From Flaccisagitta enflata (taxonomy: Eukaryota; Chaetognatha; Sagittoidea; Aphragmophora), in the NCBI GenBank assembly GCA_965153355.1, contig OZ231128.1, positions 21,266,001-21,330,000 of the forward strand: a DNA stretch of 64,000 bases, given 5' to 3'. The notes below the pieces were generated by a model, which was not told the DNA's origin, did not search any database, and saw nothing but the letters and a program-made list of their open reading frames with translations. How positions within the stretch are numbered: the stretch's first letter is position 1; each line of letters opens with the position of its first letter. Below are positions 22,916 through 33,885 of the stretch, piece by piece. The translations under genes were made by a program, and so were the position numbers.

Positions 22916-23590
22916 GGAAGGAGAGCCGATGGTGAGAACACAAAAAGAGGGGAAGGAGAAGTTAAATGCGGAAAGAAGGAAGGGAGAAGGAGAAGGAGGG
23001 ATGGTCAGAAAGGAACTAGAGCTAGAACTAGAACTAGAACTAGAACGGACGAAAAGAGGAGCAACTGCGTTCTTGAAACCTGAAAGAGTCAAATTCTTGG
23101 TTTGTGTTTGCATAAAATACCATGATTAGGTTTCAACTTGAGAAACAAATCTGTAATTGGTATGGGTTTTTCTATTCATCATGAGTATATAGAGGTATTT
23201 CAATCCTTGAATTGAGTGCCTGAAGCTCATTCTAAACTGCACTGCCTGGTCCTGCCCTAGTAAACAGCAGCAAATCAAGGCTGCTGTGTTAACGTGAGTG
23301 AACGGATGGACAGATGAAGGACAGACAGATTGACAAAACTTCATTTTCTGATGGTTATCCAACCTTCACCATAAACCTGAATAAGCAAGCAAGGGAAAGA
23401 ACGAAGAACACGAAACAGAGCAAGAAAGAAAAAAAAAATGTGCAAGAGAGAGAGGAGATAAAGATATATAAGCGCGCGCGAGAAGAAAGAAGAAGATTGC
23501 AAAAGTGCTTGAACCGTCCGTGAGGCACAAGGACTGACCTTAACCAGAAAGGATAATTGGATATCACCGTTTATGGGTGCACCCAACCAA
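22916..23590. other. Intron sequence with purine-rich patches
   Basis: Small (CTAGAA)n run at 23020-23045 and A/G-rich stretches. Open frames here are short and unsupported. Confidence 0.35.
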
Positions 23591-23599
23591 GCGTGCACA

Positions 23600-24236
23600 A
23601 TTGGCCGCTTCCTTCCGACACACGCGCATCGTTGGTTATACAGTTAGTATTAATCAGGCAAGAATGTGGTTAGAAGTAAGAACAATTGCTCACTCCATGC
23701 CACTACCATCATATGCGCATCATTGACTGTACAGTCTATATTTAACAGGTGAGAATGTGGTTAAAGTAAGAACAATTGCTCACTCCATGCCACTACCATC
23801 ATATGCGCATCGTTGACTATACAGTCAGCGTTTAACAGATGAGAATGTGGTTAAAGCAAAAACAATTGCACACTCCATGCCACTGCCAGGATATGCGCAT
23901 CGTTGACTATACAATCTGTATTTAACAGGCGAGAATGTGGTCTAAAGTAAGAACGACTGCACCCTCCATGCCACTGCCATCATATGCGCATCATTGACTG
24001 TACAGTCTGTATTTAACAGGCGAGAATGTGGTCTAAAGTAAGAACAATTGCACACTATATGCCACTGCCGGGATATGCGCATCGTTGACTATACAATCTG
24101 TATTTAACAGGCGAGAATGTGGTCTAAAGTAAGAACGACTGCACCCTCCATGCCACTGCCAGGATATGCGCATCATTGACTATACAATCTGTATTTAACA
24201 GGCGAGAATGTGGTTTAAAGTAAGAACTATTGCAGT
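23600..24236. repeat. Minisatellite, 90-91 bp unit, about 7 copies
   Basis: ATATGCGCATC recurs at 23711, 23801, 23891, 23982 and onward, with ...TTTAACAGGCGAGAATGTGG... and ...CCATGCCACTGCCA... in each unit. Confidence 0.92.
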
Positions 24237-25110
24237 GTAGTGCACAATTGGGCGCCTTGACTCGCTGCTTTAACACTGAGTGAGCGGTGATGCGCTCAAT
24301 TGGGTGACTTGACTCGCTGCCTTAACTCTGAGAATGAGCGGTGATGCGCACAAGTGGGTGCCTTGACTCGTTGCCTTCACTCTGCGAATGAGCAGTGATG
24401 TGCACAATTGGGTGACTTGACTCGCTGCCTTACCTTTGAAAGTGAGTAGCGTTGTGCACAATTGGGTGACTTGACTCGTTGCTTTAACTCTGAGAGTGAG
24501 CAGCGGTGTGTGCGATTGGATGCCTTGACTCGCTGCCTTAACTCTGAGAATGAGCAGAGATGCGCACAATTGGGTGCCTTGACTCGCTGCCTTAACTCAG
24601 CGTTGATGCGCTCAATTGGCTACCTTGACTTGCTGCCTTAACTCTGAGAATGAGCGGGGATGCGCACAATTGGGTGCCTTGACTCGCTGCCTTAACTCAG
24701 AGTGAGCGGTAATGCGCTCAATTGGGTGCCTTGACTTGCTTTCTTAACTTTGGGAATGAGTGGCGATGCGCAAAATTGTGTGCCTTGACTCGCTGCTTTA
24801 ACGCTGAGAATGAGCGGCGATGTGCACAATTGGCTACCTTGCCTTGTTGCCTTCACTCTGCGAATGAGTGGCGATGCGCACAATTGGGTATCTTGACTGG
24901 CTGCCTTAACTTTTTTGGGTGCCTTGGGTGCCTTGCCTTGTTGCCTTAACTCAGAGTGAGCGGTGATGCGCTCCATTGGGTGCCTTGACTCGTTGCCTTA
25001 ACTCTGAGAATGAGCGGCGATGCGCACAATTGGGCGCCTTGGCTTGTTGCCCTAACTCTGAGAGTGAGCGGCGATGTGCACAATTGGGTGCCTTGACTTG
25101 CTGCCGCAGG
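24237..25110. repeat. Minisatellite, ~56-60 bp unit, about 15 copies
   Basis: Units read GCACAATTGGGTGCCTTGAC, TCGCTGCCTTAACTCTGAGA, ATGAGCGGTGATGC with length variants. Unrelated to the adjoining 90-bp array. Confidence 0.9.
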
Positions 25111-25176
25111 GTTCAGGGAGAAGAGTGATGAACTCAACCACGAGATGAGAACGTAACATTGGAAGGGTTTTTTTTT

Positions 25177-25347
25177 GTCGCGTGCACACGACTCTATTTC
25201 TCACTACAGCTTACTGTAACCCACTGTCGGTCCGTCGGTCCGTCGGTCAGTCTATCAGACTTCTACCTAGATGCTTGGATGACGTGTTCCATTATTTCCC
25301 CTTTTTACCCTCACGCAACTGAAGTAACCATGTATTCCGCCTTGTTT
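25177..25347 (-). mobile_element. H-family element, GTCGCGTG subtype
   Basis: Hairpin GTCGCGTGCACACGAC at 25177-25192 after T-rich sequence, GGTCCGTC core, subterminal CACGCAACT and end ATGTATTCCGCCTTGTTT. Confidence 0.75.
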
Positions 25348-25559
25348 CTCTCTTTCATGTTTAATGTTTATGGTTTGGCCTTCCTCTCTTTCACCCTGCT
25401 GTGAGCTTTATGCGTAGGAAATTATTATTTCTTGATGGAGGGACGAAGAGAAATAAAAGTCGAGAAGAGACACAAAAGAAAGAAAGGACAACTGAGATGA
25501 AGTACAAGAAAGAAATTAGAGATATAGGAAAAGAATGGACAAAACAGAGGAAAGACAAA

Positions 25560-27333
25560 AAGAAAACAACCGAGATGAGAGACTAGGATTTAGAAATGAC
25601 ATGAGAGAGGAAAGACAAAAGTAAACAACCGAGATGAGAGACTAGGATTTAGAAATGAGATTAGAGAGGAAAGACAAAAGTAAACAACCGAGATGAGAGA
25701 CTAGGATTTAGAAATGAGATTAGAGAGGAAAGACAAAAGAAAACAACCGAGATGAGAGACTAGGATTTAGAAATGACATTAGAGAGGAAAGACAAAAGTA
25801 AACAACCGAGATGAGAGACTAGGATTTAGAAATGAGATAAGAGAGGAAAGACAAAAGTAAACAACCGAGAGGAGAGACTAGGATTTAGAAATGAGATAAG
25901 AGAGGAAAGACAAAAGTAAACAACCGAGATGAGAGACTAGGATTTAGAAATGACATTAGAGAGGACATGGTCAGCGGTACCCGATGCCCTGCTTGGAGTG
26001 ATTAGCTGAAGAAGTGGAGTGAGAGCAGGGCAGCGGCCCCAAAGGGCCGATGTCCTGTAGGACACAGGGGTGAAGTTCCATACGTCCTGAGAAGGCATAT
26101 TTGGGGTAATTTTCTGTGATATTCATTGGGAATTTTGTTTTTTTTTTCAATTTTCTGTCAATTTGCCATGTTATTCAATGAGAATTTGAAGTCTGAGAGG
26201 CTGGATTTAGGGCCCAAGAGGCTGGATTTGAGGCCCAAGAGGCTGGATTTGAGGCCTGAGAGGCTGGATTTGAGGCCTGAGAGGCTGGATTTGAGGCCTG
26301 AGAGGCTGGATTTGAGGCCTGAGAGGCTTGATTTGAGGCCTGAGAGGCCAGATTTGAGGCCTGAGAGGCCAGATTTGAGGCCTGAGAGGCTGGATTTGAG
26401 GCCTGAGAGGCTTGAGAAGCTTCGGAGGGGGGGACGTACGTACGTACGTACGTAATGTCAGACGGACGTAACGGTTCACCCCTGTGTCCTACAGGACATC
26501 GGCCCTTTGGGGCCGCTGCCCAAAAAGAAAACAACCGAGATGAGAGACTAGGATTTAGAAATGACATTAGAGAGGAAAGACAAAAGTAAACAACCGAGAG
26601 GAGAGACTAGGATTTAGAAATGAGATTAGAGAGGAAAGACAAAAAGAAAACAACCGAGATGAGAGACTAGGATTTAGAAATGACATTTGAGAGGAAAGAC
26701 AAAAGTAAACAACCGAGATGAGAGACTAGGATTTAGAAATGACATTAGAGAGGAAAGACAAAAATAAACAACCGAGATGAGACTAGGATTTACAATTGAG
26801 AGGAAAGAATGGACATTAGAGAGCAAAGACAAAAGTAAATAACCGAGATGAGACAAGGATTTACAATTGAAAGGAAAGAATGGACATAAGAGAGGAGAGA
26901 CAAAAGTAAACAACCGAGATGAGACTAGGATTTACAATTGATAGGAAAGAATGGACATTAGAGAGGATAGACAAAAGAAAACAACCGAGATGAGAGACTA
27001 GGATTTAGAAATGATATTTGAGAGAAAAGACAAAAATAAACAACCGAGATGAGACTAGGATTTACAATTGAAAGGAAAGAATGAACATTAGAGAGAAAAG
27101 ACAAAAAAAAAAAACAACCGAGATGAGACTAGGATTTACAATTGACAGGAAAGAATGGACATTAGAGAGGATAGACAAAAGAAAACAACCAAGATGAGAG
27201 ACTAGGATTTAGAAATGATATTTGAGAGAAAAGACAAAAATAAACAACCAAGATGAGACTAGGATTTACAATTGACAGGAAAGAATGGACATTAGAGAGG
27301 ATAGACAAAAGAAAACAACCGAGATGAGAGACT
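25560..27333. repeat. Minisatellite, ~60 bp unit, interrupted by F6
   Basis: Units ACAACCGAGATGAGAGACTA, GGATTTAGAAATGACATTAG, AGAGGAAAGACAAAAG(T/A)A repeat from about 25605. Copy F6 occupies 25966-26526. From ~26760 a variant with ACAATTGAGAGGAAAGAATGG takes over, and a remnant continues at 28854-28930 after a second insertion. Confidence 0.92.
25966..26526 (+). mobile_element. F-family element, copy F6, inserted in the minisatellite
   Basis: Left GGTCAGCGGTACCCGATGCC, CTGCT...AGCAGGGCAGCGGCCCC and AGGGCCGATGTCCTGTAGGA. This arm is repeated in inverse at 26480-26519 (TCCTACAGGACATCGGCCCT, GGGGCCGCTGCCC). The centre has ~11 units of GGCCTGAGAGGCTGGATTTGA (21 bp) and a (GTAC)n run. Array sequence on both sides shows it is an insertion. 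Confidence 0.9.
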
Positions 27334-28853
27334 ACTATCTTCGCCAAAAGAAACGCGACACCCTGGCATGATATGATTTATTGACCATACTCTGACAAAA
27401 TTCAGTAATTGAGAGAGTTAGGAGGTCAAGTAAGTTATTCTTATAAAAAATACACAAGACTGTGGATCTAACATCAGAAATAAAGGATAATTTTGAACAA
27501 TTTCCTTTCTGCCTTTTTAGTCCCAGCGCTTTAAAAATAGAAGTACTTGCCCAATTGAGCTCACAATTAGAATTCCAAATCAGCATATTGTTCCTCATTA
27601 TTAGGACAGCGGTCCTAATTTTTCTCTTTTCCGTTTAGGAATAAACGAATTATGAAAAAAAGATCTGATGAACCTATCTGCTAGTGAATAAGGAGGTTAT
27701 CTAGGCAACGAGTGTGGGAGCTTTTCCCCAATGAATGCAATTTATATTGCATTTCTTCATCAACAGGGGTGATAACCTCTTCTCATTTGTCCACAGTTTT
27801 TGCAAGCCAATGATTTTTGATTAAGGTTTACTCTTTTGCTTGCCATTTCTAAACGGCTTGAACTACAGAATCCAGATTGAGCCCACCTTCGAGATTTTTG
27901 GATGTAGATTAATTTGCTTTTTTTGAAAAAGTATCTAGCTTCTCCAGAAGCTAAGATAACAAAAGTTAAAGTTATATCAATTTTAATCTTTTTTTTTTCT
28001 CACAATCTTTAATCAATTTTGAATATGACTATTTTCCTTCTTCTGCTTGCCACTTCTAAACGCTTTAAGATACAGTTACCAGATTGGACTCATTTTGTAG
28101 ATCTTTTGAAGAAGATTAATTTCTTTTTTTTAAAAAGTATCTAGCTTTTCTAGAAGCCAAGATATTGTATATAGAATAAAAAATCTCAGAATTATATCAA
28201 AAGTGGGGGATTTTACTGTCCATCCCGTCCAAAACTAATTTTGACCCAAGGAATCCACATCTGCAGTCAGAAAGAGTCTCAGGTTAAGATTTTGATAGGC
28301 TACGGCTACATTTCTCAGGTCACAATACTATATAAGGTCAAATTTTCAAAATTGGAAATTTGTCAATCTGATTGCAGATTCAAAATCCTTGGGAAAAACT
28401 ATCAAAAGAAAGTATCTTTCTTTTTTTTTAAATTTTGATTGGAGCATAGTCAAAATTAGCGTTAAACATTCAAAATAGAGTAAAATTGCTCTTTTGTCTA
28501 AATTCGGCCTAATTTTGACGGATAATGTTAATTTTGACTATGTTCTAATCAAAATTTTGAAAAAAGAAAGACACTTTCTTCACACAGTTTTTTGCAAGGA
28601 TTTTGAATCTGCAATCAGATTGACAAATTTCCAATTTTGAAAATTTGACCTTATATAGTATTTTGACCTGAGAAATGTAGCTGTAGCCTATCGAAATATT
28701 GACCTGAGACCATTTTTGACTGCATATTTGGATTCCTGGGTTCAAAATTGGTCTAAAGAGGGATGGACGGTAAAATCCCACAATTTTGACATAATCCTGA
28801 GATTTTTTAGTATATAGAAGGTGTCGCGTTTCTTTTGGCGAAGATAGTAGAAA
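27332..28853. mobile_element. Foldback transposon (1.5 kb, non-coding) inserted in the minisatellite
   Basis: The ends are ~31-bp perfect inverted repeats, beginning CTACTATCTTCGCCAAAAGA and ending with its inverse. TA lies at both edges and array sequence is on both outer sides. A second inverted repeat with ~225-bp arms lies inside (about 28205-28790; GGGATTTTACTGTCCATCC against GGATGGACGGTAAAATCCC). No transposase ORF. Confidence 0.8.
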
Positions 28854-28989
28854 TTAGGAAAGGAAAGAATGGACAGTAGAGAGGAGAGACAAAAAGAGAC
28901 AAAAGAGGGATAAAGGACAAGAAGAGACTCTCTGCCTAGGAACGTCCCATGGAATTTTTCTGTCCTTCGTCCATGAAGCGAGATCAAGG

Positions 28990-29500
28990 GCAAGATAAAT
29001 TGAATAACGTCATGATATTTGAATTTATGAACAAAAAAGTTGTATAACTAGTGAATAAACAGTACTTCAGCCTCCAACTCCAAGCCCTATGTTTAGTAGC
29101 GGACTAGCGAGTCTATGAAAGGCTTGGTCCGTCGGTCCATTGGTCCGCTCACAAAATGGTAATGAACGCATTCCCGCCCCTGCCCTCGCCCGCGAAGATA
29201 TTGTAACCCCGCGTTGTGTTTCCTTCTTACGTTGCTCTTTCCTCCCATTTTTGGGCAGGAGCAGTAATGCAAAAACCGCTCGGAAACGCCAAAAAGTAAA
29301 AAAAGTAGTTTGACCGATGGACCAACAAATTGACAGATGGTCGAACGGACAGAGCGGGTTGTAGAATCGCGTCCATGCAAATAAAAATAAAAGAAAACAG
29401 CGGAGGGGTAAAAGGTGGACGGGGAGATTTGTAGAGAGAAAGGTAACAGTTAAGCGATGACTGATCTCCAACAGATGCAATTTTTAAACAGCGTATATTT
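28990..29500. other. Intron sequence with H-family fragment
   Basis: A degraded H end (AGTAGCGGACTAGCGAGTCT, then GGTCCGTCGGTCC) lies at about 29094-29150 and GACCGATGGACC units at 29310-29355. No gene supported. Confidence 0.4.
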
Positions 29501-29504
29501 TTTA

Positions 29505-29735
29505 AGTCGCGTGCACGCGACTCTACACCCCACTTTGTCCATCCGTCCGTCCATTGGTCGGTTGGTTCGTCGGTCAGTCGTTCTGTCTGTCGGTCCGTCA
29601 CACCTTTACCTTTTTTTTATCAATTCTATTTTCTTTAGTCATTTAAGTCATTGAAGAGTATACAAAGTCATTCTAAGTCATTCTAAGTCATTACGTAAGT
29701 CTCGCACGCGATTTATAGGTGTTGGCCTTGTTTTT
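29505..29735 (-). mobile_element. H-family element, GTCGCGTG subtype
   Basis: Perfect AGTCGCGTGCACGCGACT at 29505-29522, (GTCC/GTCG)n core, AGTCATT units, subterminal CGCACGCGATTT and GGCCTTGTTTTT end. Confidence 0.82.
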
Positions 29736-30183
29736 CATCGCGACAATGAGTAACTATCAAAGCAAAAATTCGGTAGTATGAAACGTGAACAATGACGTAA
29801 ACATGGTATCGGTAAAGCGTATGGTCGTACATTTGGGGAAAGCTTCTTTTTTTCACTTCTGTTTTTCTTTTTTGTTTTAAAAGATATTGAAAGTTATGGA
29901 GTTAAAACGATTGTAAGGGGGAATTTTTTAAAAACACTTAGAAAAGATGTATACATACAGAATGTTTTTTTTTCTGGAATGCAGCAAAAGAAACCTATAT
30001 ATCTCTGCTCCTGAGTATCGTAGCCAGTTGCGAATTGCACCATTGGAAAGAGCATGAAAAAAATATTTTTGAGTATGTTTTTTTCTGATATTAACAACCA
30101 TCATGAAATTGCTCTACCACACCGCCGGCAAAAACATTGAAATTTCCAACACCCAGAAATTGGCAATTCTCTTCTCCTTTTAA

Positions 30184-30653
30184 ACAAGGTCAACAAACCT
30201 TAGTCGCGTGGTAATAAAGGTAATTAAGGTAATAAAGGTAATAAAGGTAATTAAGGTAATAAAGGTAAAGGTAATAAAGGTAAAGGTACCTTAAGTACCT
30301 AAAGTACCTAAGAGTACCCTTAAGTACCCTAAACGACCCTTAAGTACTCTAAATTACCTTAAGTACCTAAAATACTCTTAAGTAAACTAAAGTACCCTTA
30401 AATACCTAATAAACACTAAAGTACCCTAAAGAACCCTTAAGTACCCTAAAGTACCCAAAAGTACCCTTAAATACCTATAGTACCCCGAAGTAGCCTTAAA
30501 TACCCTTAAGTACCCTAAAGTACCCTAAGGTACCTTAAAGTACCCTAAAGTACCCTTAAGTACCTTTACAATGAAGATTTAGGCTATATTTCAAAAAGGT
30601 TACCGACCGACCGACCGACATAGCGGCTTCTAGAGTCGCGTTCATGCGACTAA
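30184..30653 (+). mobile_element. H-family element with (GGTAATAAA)n / (GTACCCTTAA)n core
   Basis: Starts AACAAGGTCAACAAACC with AGTCGCGTG at 30211. The core (30220-30565) is GGTAATAAA units turning into CCCTAAAGTACCCTTAAGTA units. It ends (CCGA)n, then hairpin AGTCGCGTTCATGCGACT and AAGAA. Confidence 0.72.
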
Positions 30654-31205
30654 GAATGTCTCAAGGTTCAGCAGATCAATTAATTGACAATTATGAGGCT
30701 GACCAAATTATGACACAAATTTGTTCTAAAGTTTGTCCAATAGATCTTAGGGAAGCCCCATAATTGGTTCTTTTCAGTGTAGCCAACTTCAACCTGACTT
30801 GACCACCCTAACCTCAAGTATGGGTGGATGTTTTCCTGATAGTAACTCATCTTCGGACTTGATATTGATAATTTCAAGTCAGGGTAAAGGCCATGGTGGA
30901 GGTCCTCTGGAGAGAAGCACAATTCCACCTTTAAACCTTTTCATGTCAGGGTGGAGGTTCTTTCAAGACTAGCCAAACTGCGGTGAGGCGTGGCACCCAC
31001 GGAATTAAATTGTGCCTGTGAATTACCCACAGTCTCCTCTCTTTCTCTTCGTCTTTTTTCTCCCTGTTTGTCTGTCTTTCTGTTTCAATAGCTCTCCTTG
31101 TCTCTGTCTCTCTGTCTCTTCTCTTGTCTCTGTTTGTCTATCTGTCTAGCACTGGTGATTAGGGTGGTCAGGGCTGGTGAATGTTAAGATGAGTAAATAT
31201 CCTTG
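30654..31205. other. Intron sequence, nothing supported
   Basis: A short CTGTCT-rich stretch at 31060-31145; otherwise no feature. Confidence 0.35.
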
Positions 31206-31210
31206 ATAGG

Positions 31211-31769
31211 TACAGTAGATCTCGTCTAGACTTGAGATAACGGGGGCAAGTATTGTAGAAAAACAAATGAAGCCAGGGGAGTGATATTTGGAACATAGAC
31301 TAATAAAGGGAAGCTTTATTGCCCATGATAGCTGGTTGCTATGGAAACGCATTTCTATGTATTTTCGCTAAAATATCAATATTTTGAGAAATTTTTTGAG
31401 GGAACATTTTTTAAAATCAAATTTGCTACAACTTTCCCACAGTATGTTCTGTAAGAATGTCGCTCGTTTAGCGGTTGCTAGGGGTTGTCACACATGGATA
31501 CGCTCCCTAGCAACGGCCAAACGAGCGACATTCTTACAGAACATACTGTGGGAAAGTTGTAGGAAATTTTATTTTAAGCAATGTTCCCTGAAAAAAACTC
31601 TCAAAATATTGATATTCTAGCGAGAATACATGGAACAATGGCAACCGGCTATCATGGGGAATTAAGCATCCTTTGATTAGTCTATAATCCAAATATCGCT
31701 CCCCTGGCTTCATTCGTCTTTCCTCAATGCTTGCCCCCGTTATCTCAAGTCTAGACGAGATCTACTGTA
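31211..31769. mobile_element. Long-arm foldback MITE flanked by TA
   Basis: The 559-bp sequence is a palindrome with ~275-bp arms, ending TACAGTAGATCTCGTCTAGA and its inverse. The centre contains CCCTAGCAAC/GTTGCTAGGG. TA flanks and CAGT ends point to a Tc1/mariner/pogo derivative. Confidence 0.88.
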
Positions 31770-31810
31770 ACCATTTTCAGCCTCTGTCTTTCTCTGTCTG
31801 TGTCTGTCTG

Positions 31811-31812
31811 TC

Positions 31813-31886
<74 letters not shown>
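31811..31886. repeat. (CT)n microsatellite
   Basis: Pure CT/TC tract directly downstream of the foldback MITE. Confidence 0.95.
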
Positions 31887-31888
<2 letters not shown>

Positions 31889-32059
31889 CGCCTATCATCC
31901 CATTCAATAGCGCCCCTTTTATTCTTTTGTCAAACAGTTTTCCCCCCGGTTGTATCTTTCATTGTCTCCTATTCAGATGCGTCATTTGCTGTCTTGTTGG
32001 TTGGCAAACGGCGATCAAAAAGGCCACGCTCGTTTAGACTTAAGTTGATAACCTTATTT

Positions 32060-32130
32060 TGTGTGTGTCCTCGCGCATCTATAAGAGGTCATGTCTGTCC
32101 GTTGGTCCGTTATTCGGTCGGTCGGCCTGT
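32060..32130 (-). mobile_element. H-family fragment, CGCGCAT subtype
   Basis: GTGTGTCCTCGCGCATCTAT, then AAGAGGTCATGTCTGTCCGTTGG, resembles the 32671 copy at its hairpin end. No opposite end nearby. Confidence 0.5.
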
Positions 32131-32365
32131 CCATCACTCGAACGTCAAAACCGCGCTGATGCCGTCTTTCATTCTTTCATTAATTTTGGTGGTGAGGAAA
32201 ATTGGGTCATCTTGGGTAAAATGAGTGGGCATCCACTTTATTCAGCCCTAGCATTGTTTTCGGCAAAGTTTCTGTTTTCATCCAAAACTTGACACACTAA
32301 ACCTCCCTTGATTTTGAAGTGGCTGACCAATTTTACCCCACTCTTAACTATGAACAAAAACATTG

Positions 32366-32420
32366 CTGAATGAAGGAATGAATGAATGAATGAATGAATG
32401 AATGAATGAATGAATGAATA
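32366..32420. repeat. (GAAT)n microsatellite
   Basis: About twelve GAAT units; the same motif occurs at 54735-54846. Confidence 0.9.
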
Positions 32421-32518
32421 AATAGATAGAAATAAAAAAAGAAAAGAAAATGAAGGTGGATTATGACTCGTCTCTGTAGTTTTACACTTAGTTTTTTTCA
32501 CGAATCCAAAACTGCATC

Positions 32519-32585
32519 CTTACCCCTAACCCTACCCTAAACCCACCCCTATTCCTTTCCCAACCCCTAACCCTAAAACCCACCC
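32519..32585. repeat. Degenerate telomere-like (CCCTAA)n
   Basis: CCCCTAACCCTACCCTAAAC and CCCCTAACCCTAAAACCC blocks, on the C strand of the animal TTAGGG motif. Confidence 0.5.
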
Positions 32586-32670
32586 GGGCGAATACATCGT
32601 TTTGCTGAAAAACAAAAGACCAATTTCCCTTTCTCCTTCTTGTCCAAACAGGGGACCGTTCCTTCTTTTT

Positions 32671-32899
32671 ATGTGCGTCCTCGCACATCTATGAGAGGCC
32701 ATGTCTGTCCGTTGGTCGGTCGGTCAGTTGATTGCTCCATCACGCAAACGTTAAGACCACGCAAAACAGACAATTCCGATGTCACACTTTCATTTTCATT
32801 TAGTCGTTCAATCATTCATGCATTGATTCATTCATCAAAAACGTTCATTCATTCATTCTTAATTAGCGAGGCGCACATGTTGGCCATAACATGGCCTTG
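32671..32899 (-). mobile_element. H-family element, ATGTGCG subtype
   Basis: Hairpin ATGTGCGTCCTCGCACAT (32671-32688) after T's, GGTCGGTC core and (ATTC)n units. Subterminal GCGCACAT at 32871-32878 follows the changed arm, and the end is ATGGCCTTGTTTTT. Confidence 0.8.
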
Positions 32900-32907
32900 T
32901 TTTTCCT

Positions 32908-33497
32908 GCGAGAGAGTGAATTTGTGGACAATCGTTTGTTTGTTATAAATCATTGTTTTATTCATCTTTGTCAATCTGCAGAAAGTGAATTAGTGAACAA
33001 TCATTTGTGTGTTAAAAATCATTGTCTAATTAATCTTTTTCAATCTACAGAAAGTGAATTTGTGGACAATCGTTTGTTTGTTAAAAATAATTGTTTATAT
33101 CATCTTTTTTAATCTACAGAAAGTGAATTTGTGAACAATCATAGTTTAATTCATCTTTTTCAATCTACAGAAAGTGAATTTGTGGACAATCGTTGTTTAA
33201 TTCATCTTTTTCAATCTACAGTAAATGAATTTGTGTACAATCGTTTGTTTCATACAAATTATTGTTTAATTCATCTTTTTCAATCTACAGAAAGTGATTT
33301 TGTGTACAATTGTTTGTTTCATACAAATTATTGTTTAATTCATCTTTTTCAATCTACAAAAGGGGAATTTGTGGACAATCGTTTGTCTGTTAAAAATTAC
33401 TGTTAAGTTCATCTTTTTCAATTTACAGAAAGTCAATTTGTGGACAATCGTTTGTTTCTTACAAATCATTGTTTAATTCGTCATTCTCAATCTACAG
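32908..33497 (+). repeat. Tandem array of 3' splice sites upstream of the 75-nt exon
   Basis: About nine units of 69 or 51 bp. Each contains a pyrimidine-rich run, CAATCTACAG and AAAGTGAATTTGTGGACAATCG. That is the acceptor plus the first ~25 nt of the exon that starts at 33498. AG positions are near 32981, 33050, 33119, 33170, 33221, 33290, 33428 and 33497; one unit (near 33357) has lost its AG. Unit lengths are multiples of three and frames stay open (ESEFVDNRLFVKNHCLIHLF type repeats) for long stretches. Confidence 0.9.
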
Positions 33498-33572
33498 AAA
33501 GTGAATTTGTGGACAATCGTGGTCGCGACTTCCTCGTTGGGTTTCTGGAAAATCGTAACATGGATGTCTCAA
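33498..33572 (+). CDS. 75-nt exon: start of IgGFc-binding domain
   Basis: The acceptor is TCTACAG (33491-33497) and the donor TCAA-GTAAGA (33573). The exon is phase 1-1 and encodes residues 362-386 of the model: ESEFVDNR followed by GRDFLVGFLENRNMDVS. The GRDFLVGFxENR motif is the typical first strand of the IgGFc-binding N-terminal domain found in FCGBP-like mucus and secreted proteins. Joining to exon 35544 gives MDVS-N-LTQNLRLVLVSD, in frame and in the order expected for that domain. Copies of its acceptor lie upstream and copies of its donor downstream, an arrangement that could yield splice variants. Function, if as in the family, would be extracellular binding or mucosal-type defence; this is inference. 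Confidence 0.77.
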
Positions 33573-33770
33573 GTAAGACCTGTCATCATGATCCGCCTAA
33601 CTATGATTTATCATTTTAAAAACAATGTTGTAATATTGATCGAAACAAACTTGGACAGCTCAAGTAAGACCTATTAAATCATGATCCGCCAATCTATAAT
33701 TTATCATTAAAACAATGTTGTAATTTTGATCGAAACAAGCAAACTTGAATGTCTCAAGTAAGACCTTTTA
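33573..33770 (+). repeat. Tandem copies of the 5' splice site
   Basis: (GATG)TCTCAAGTAAGACC occurs at the exon end (GT 33573) and again with GT at 33664 and 33758, spacing 91 and 94 bp. The intervening sequence (ATCATGATCCGCC...GTTGTAATNTTGATCGAAACAA) is repeated too. Confidence 0.85.
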
Positions 33771-33790
33771 AAAATTCATTGATCAAGATA

Positions 33791-33881
33791 AGGGGTTGTC
33801 GCATTGGGCGTATTATCTAGATATCATCGAGATATTCCCTATACATTATCTCGATAATTTTGCCAATGCGACAACCCCTAT
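33791..33881. mobile_element. Tiny inverted-repeat element (~90 bp)
   Basis: AGGGGTTGTCGCATTGG and its inverse CCAATGCGACAACCCCT frame a second inverted repeat (ATTATC...GATATC/ATTATCTCGAT). Edges are AT-rich; a TA duplication is possible. Confidence 0.7.
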
Positions 33882-33885
33882 AGAA

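Larger units (their letters stand above)
14166..33497 (+). other. Intron 3 (inferred, 19.3 kb, repeat-filled)
   Basis: Joins exon 3 (phase 1) to the 75-nt exon at 33498 (phase 1). All contents recognised are mobile elements or tandem repeats, described separately. Whether further exons hide inside is unknown; none with IgGFc or VWA similarity was seen. Confidence 0.5.

Noticed and set aside
23600-25110. CRISPR-like array
   Set aside because: Units are contiguous imperfect tandem copies without unique spacers, in a eukaryotic intron context with no cas genes.
26126-26455. Tandem RLDLRPE repeat protein
   Set aside because: The 21-bp core of an F element; the same core appears in other frames and variants elsewhere.
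32891-33406. Stand-alone 23-residue repeat protein
   Set aside because: The repeats are copies of the intron end plus exon start; better described as a splice-site array, though inclusion in alternative transcripts remains possible.
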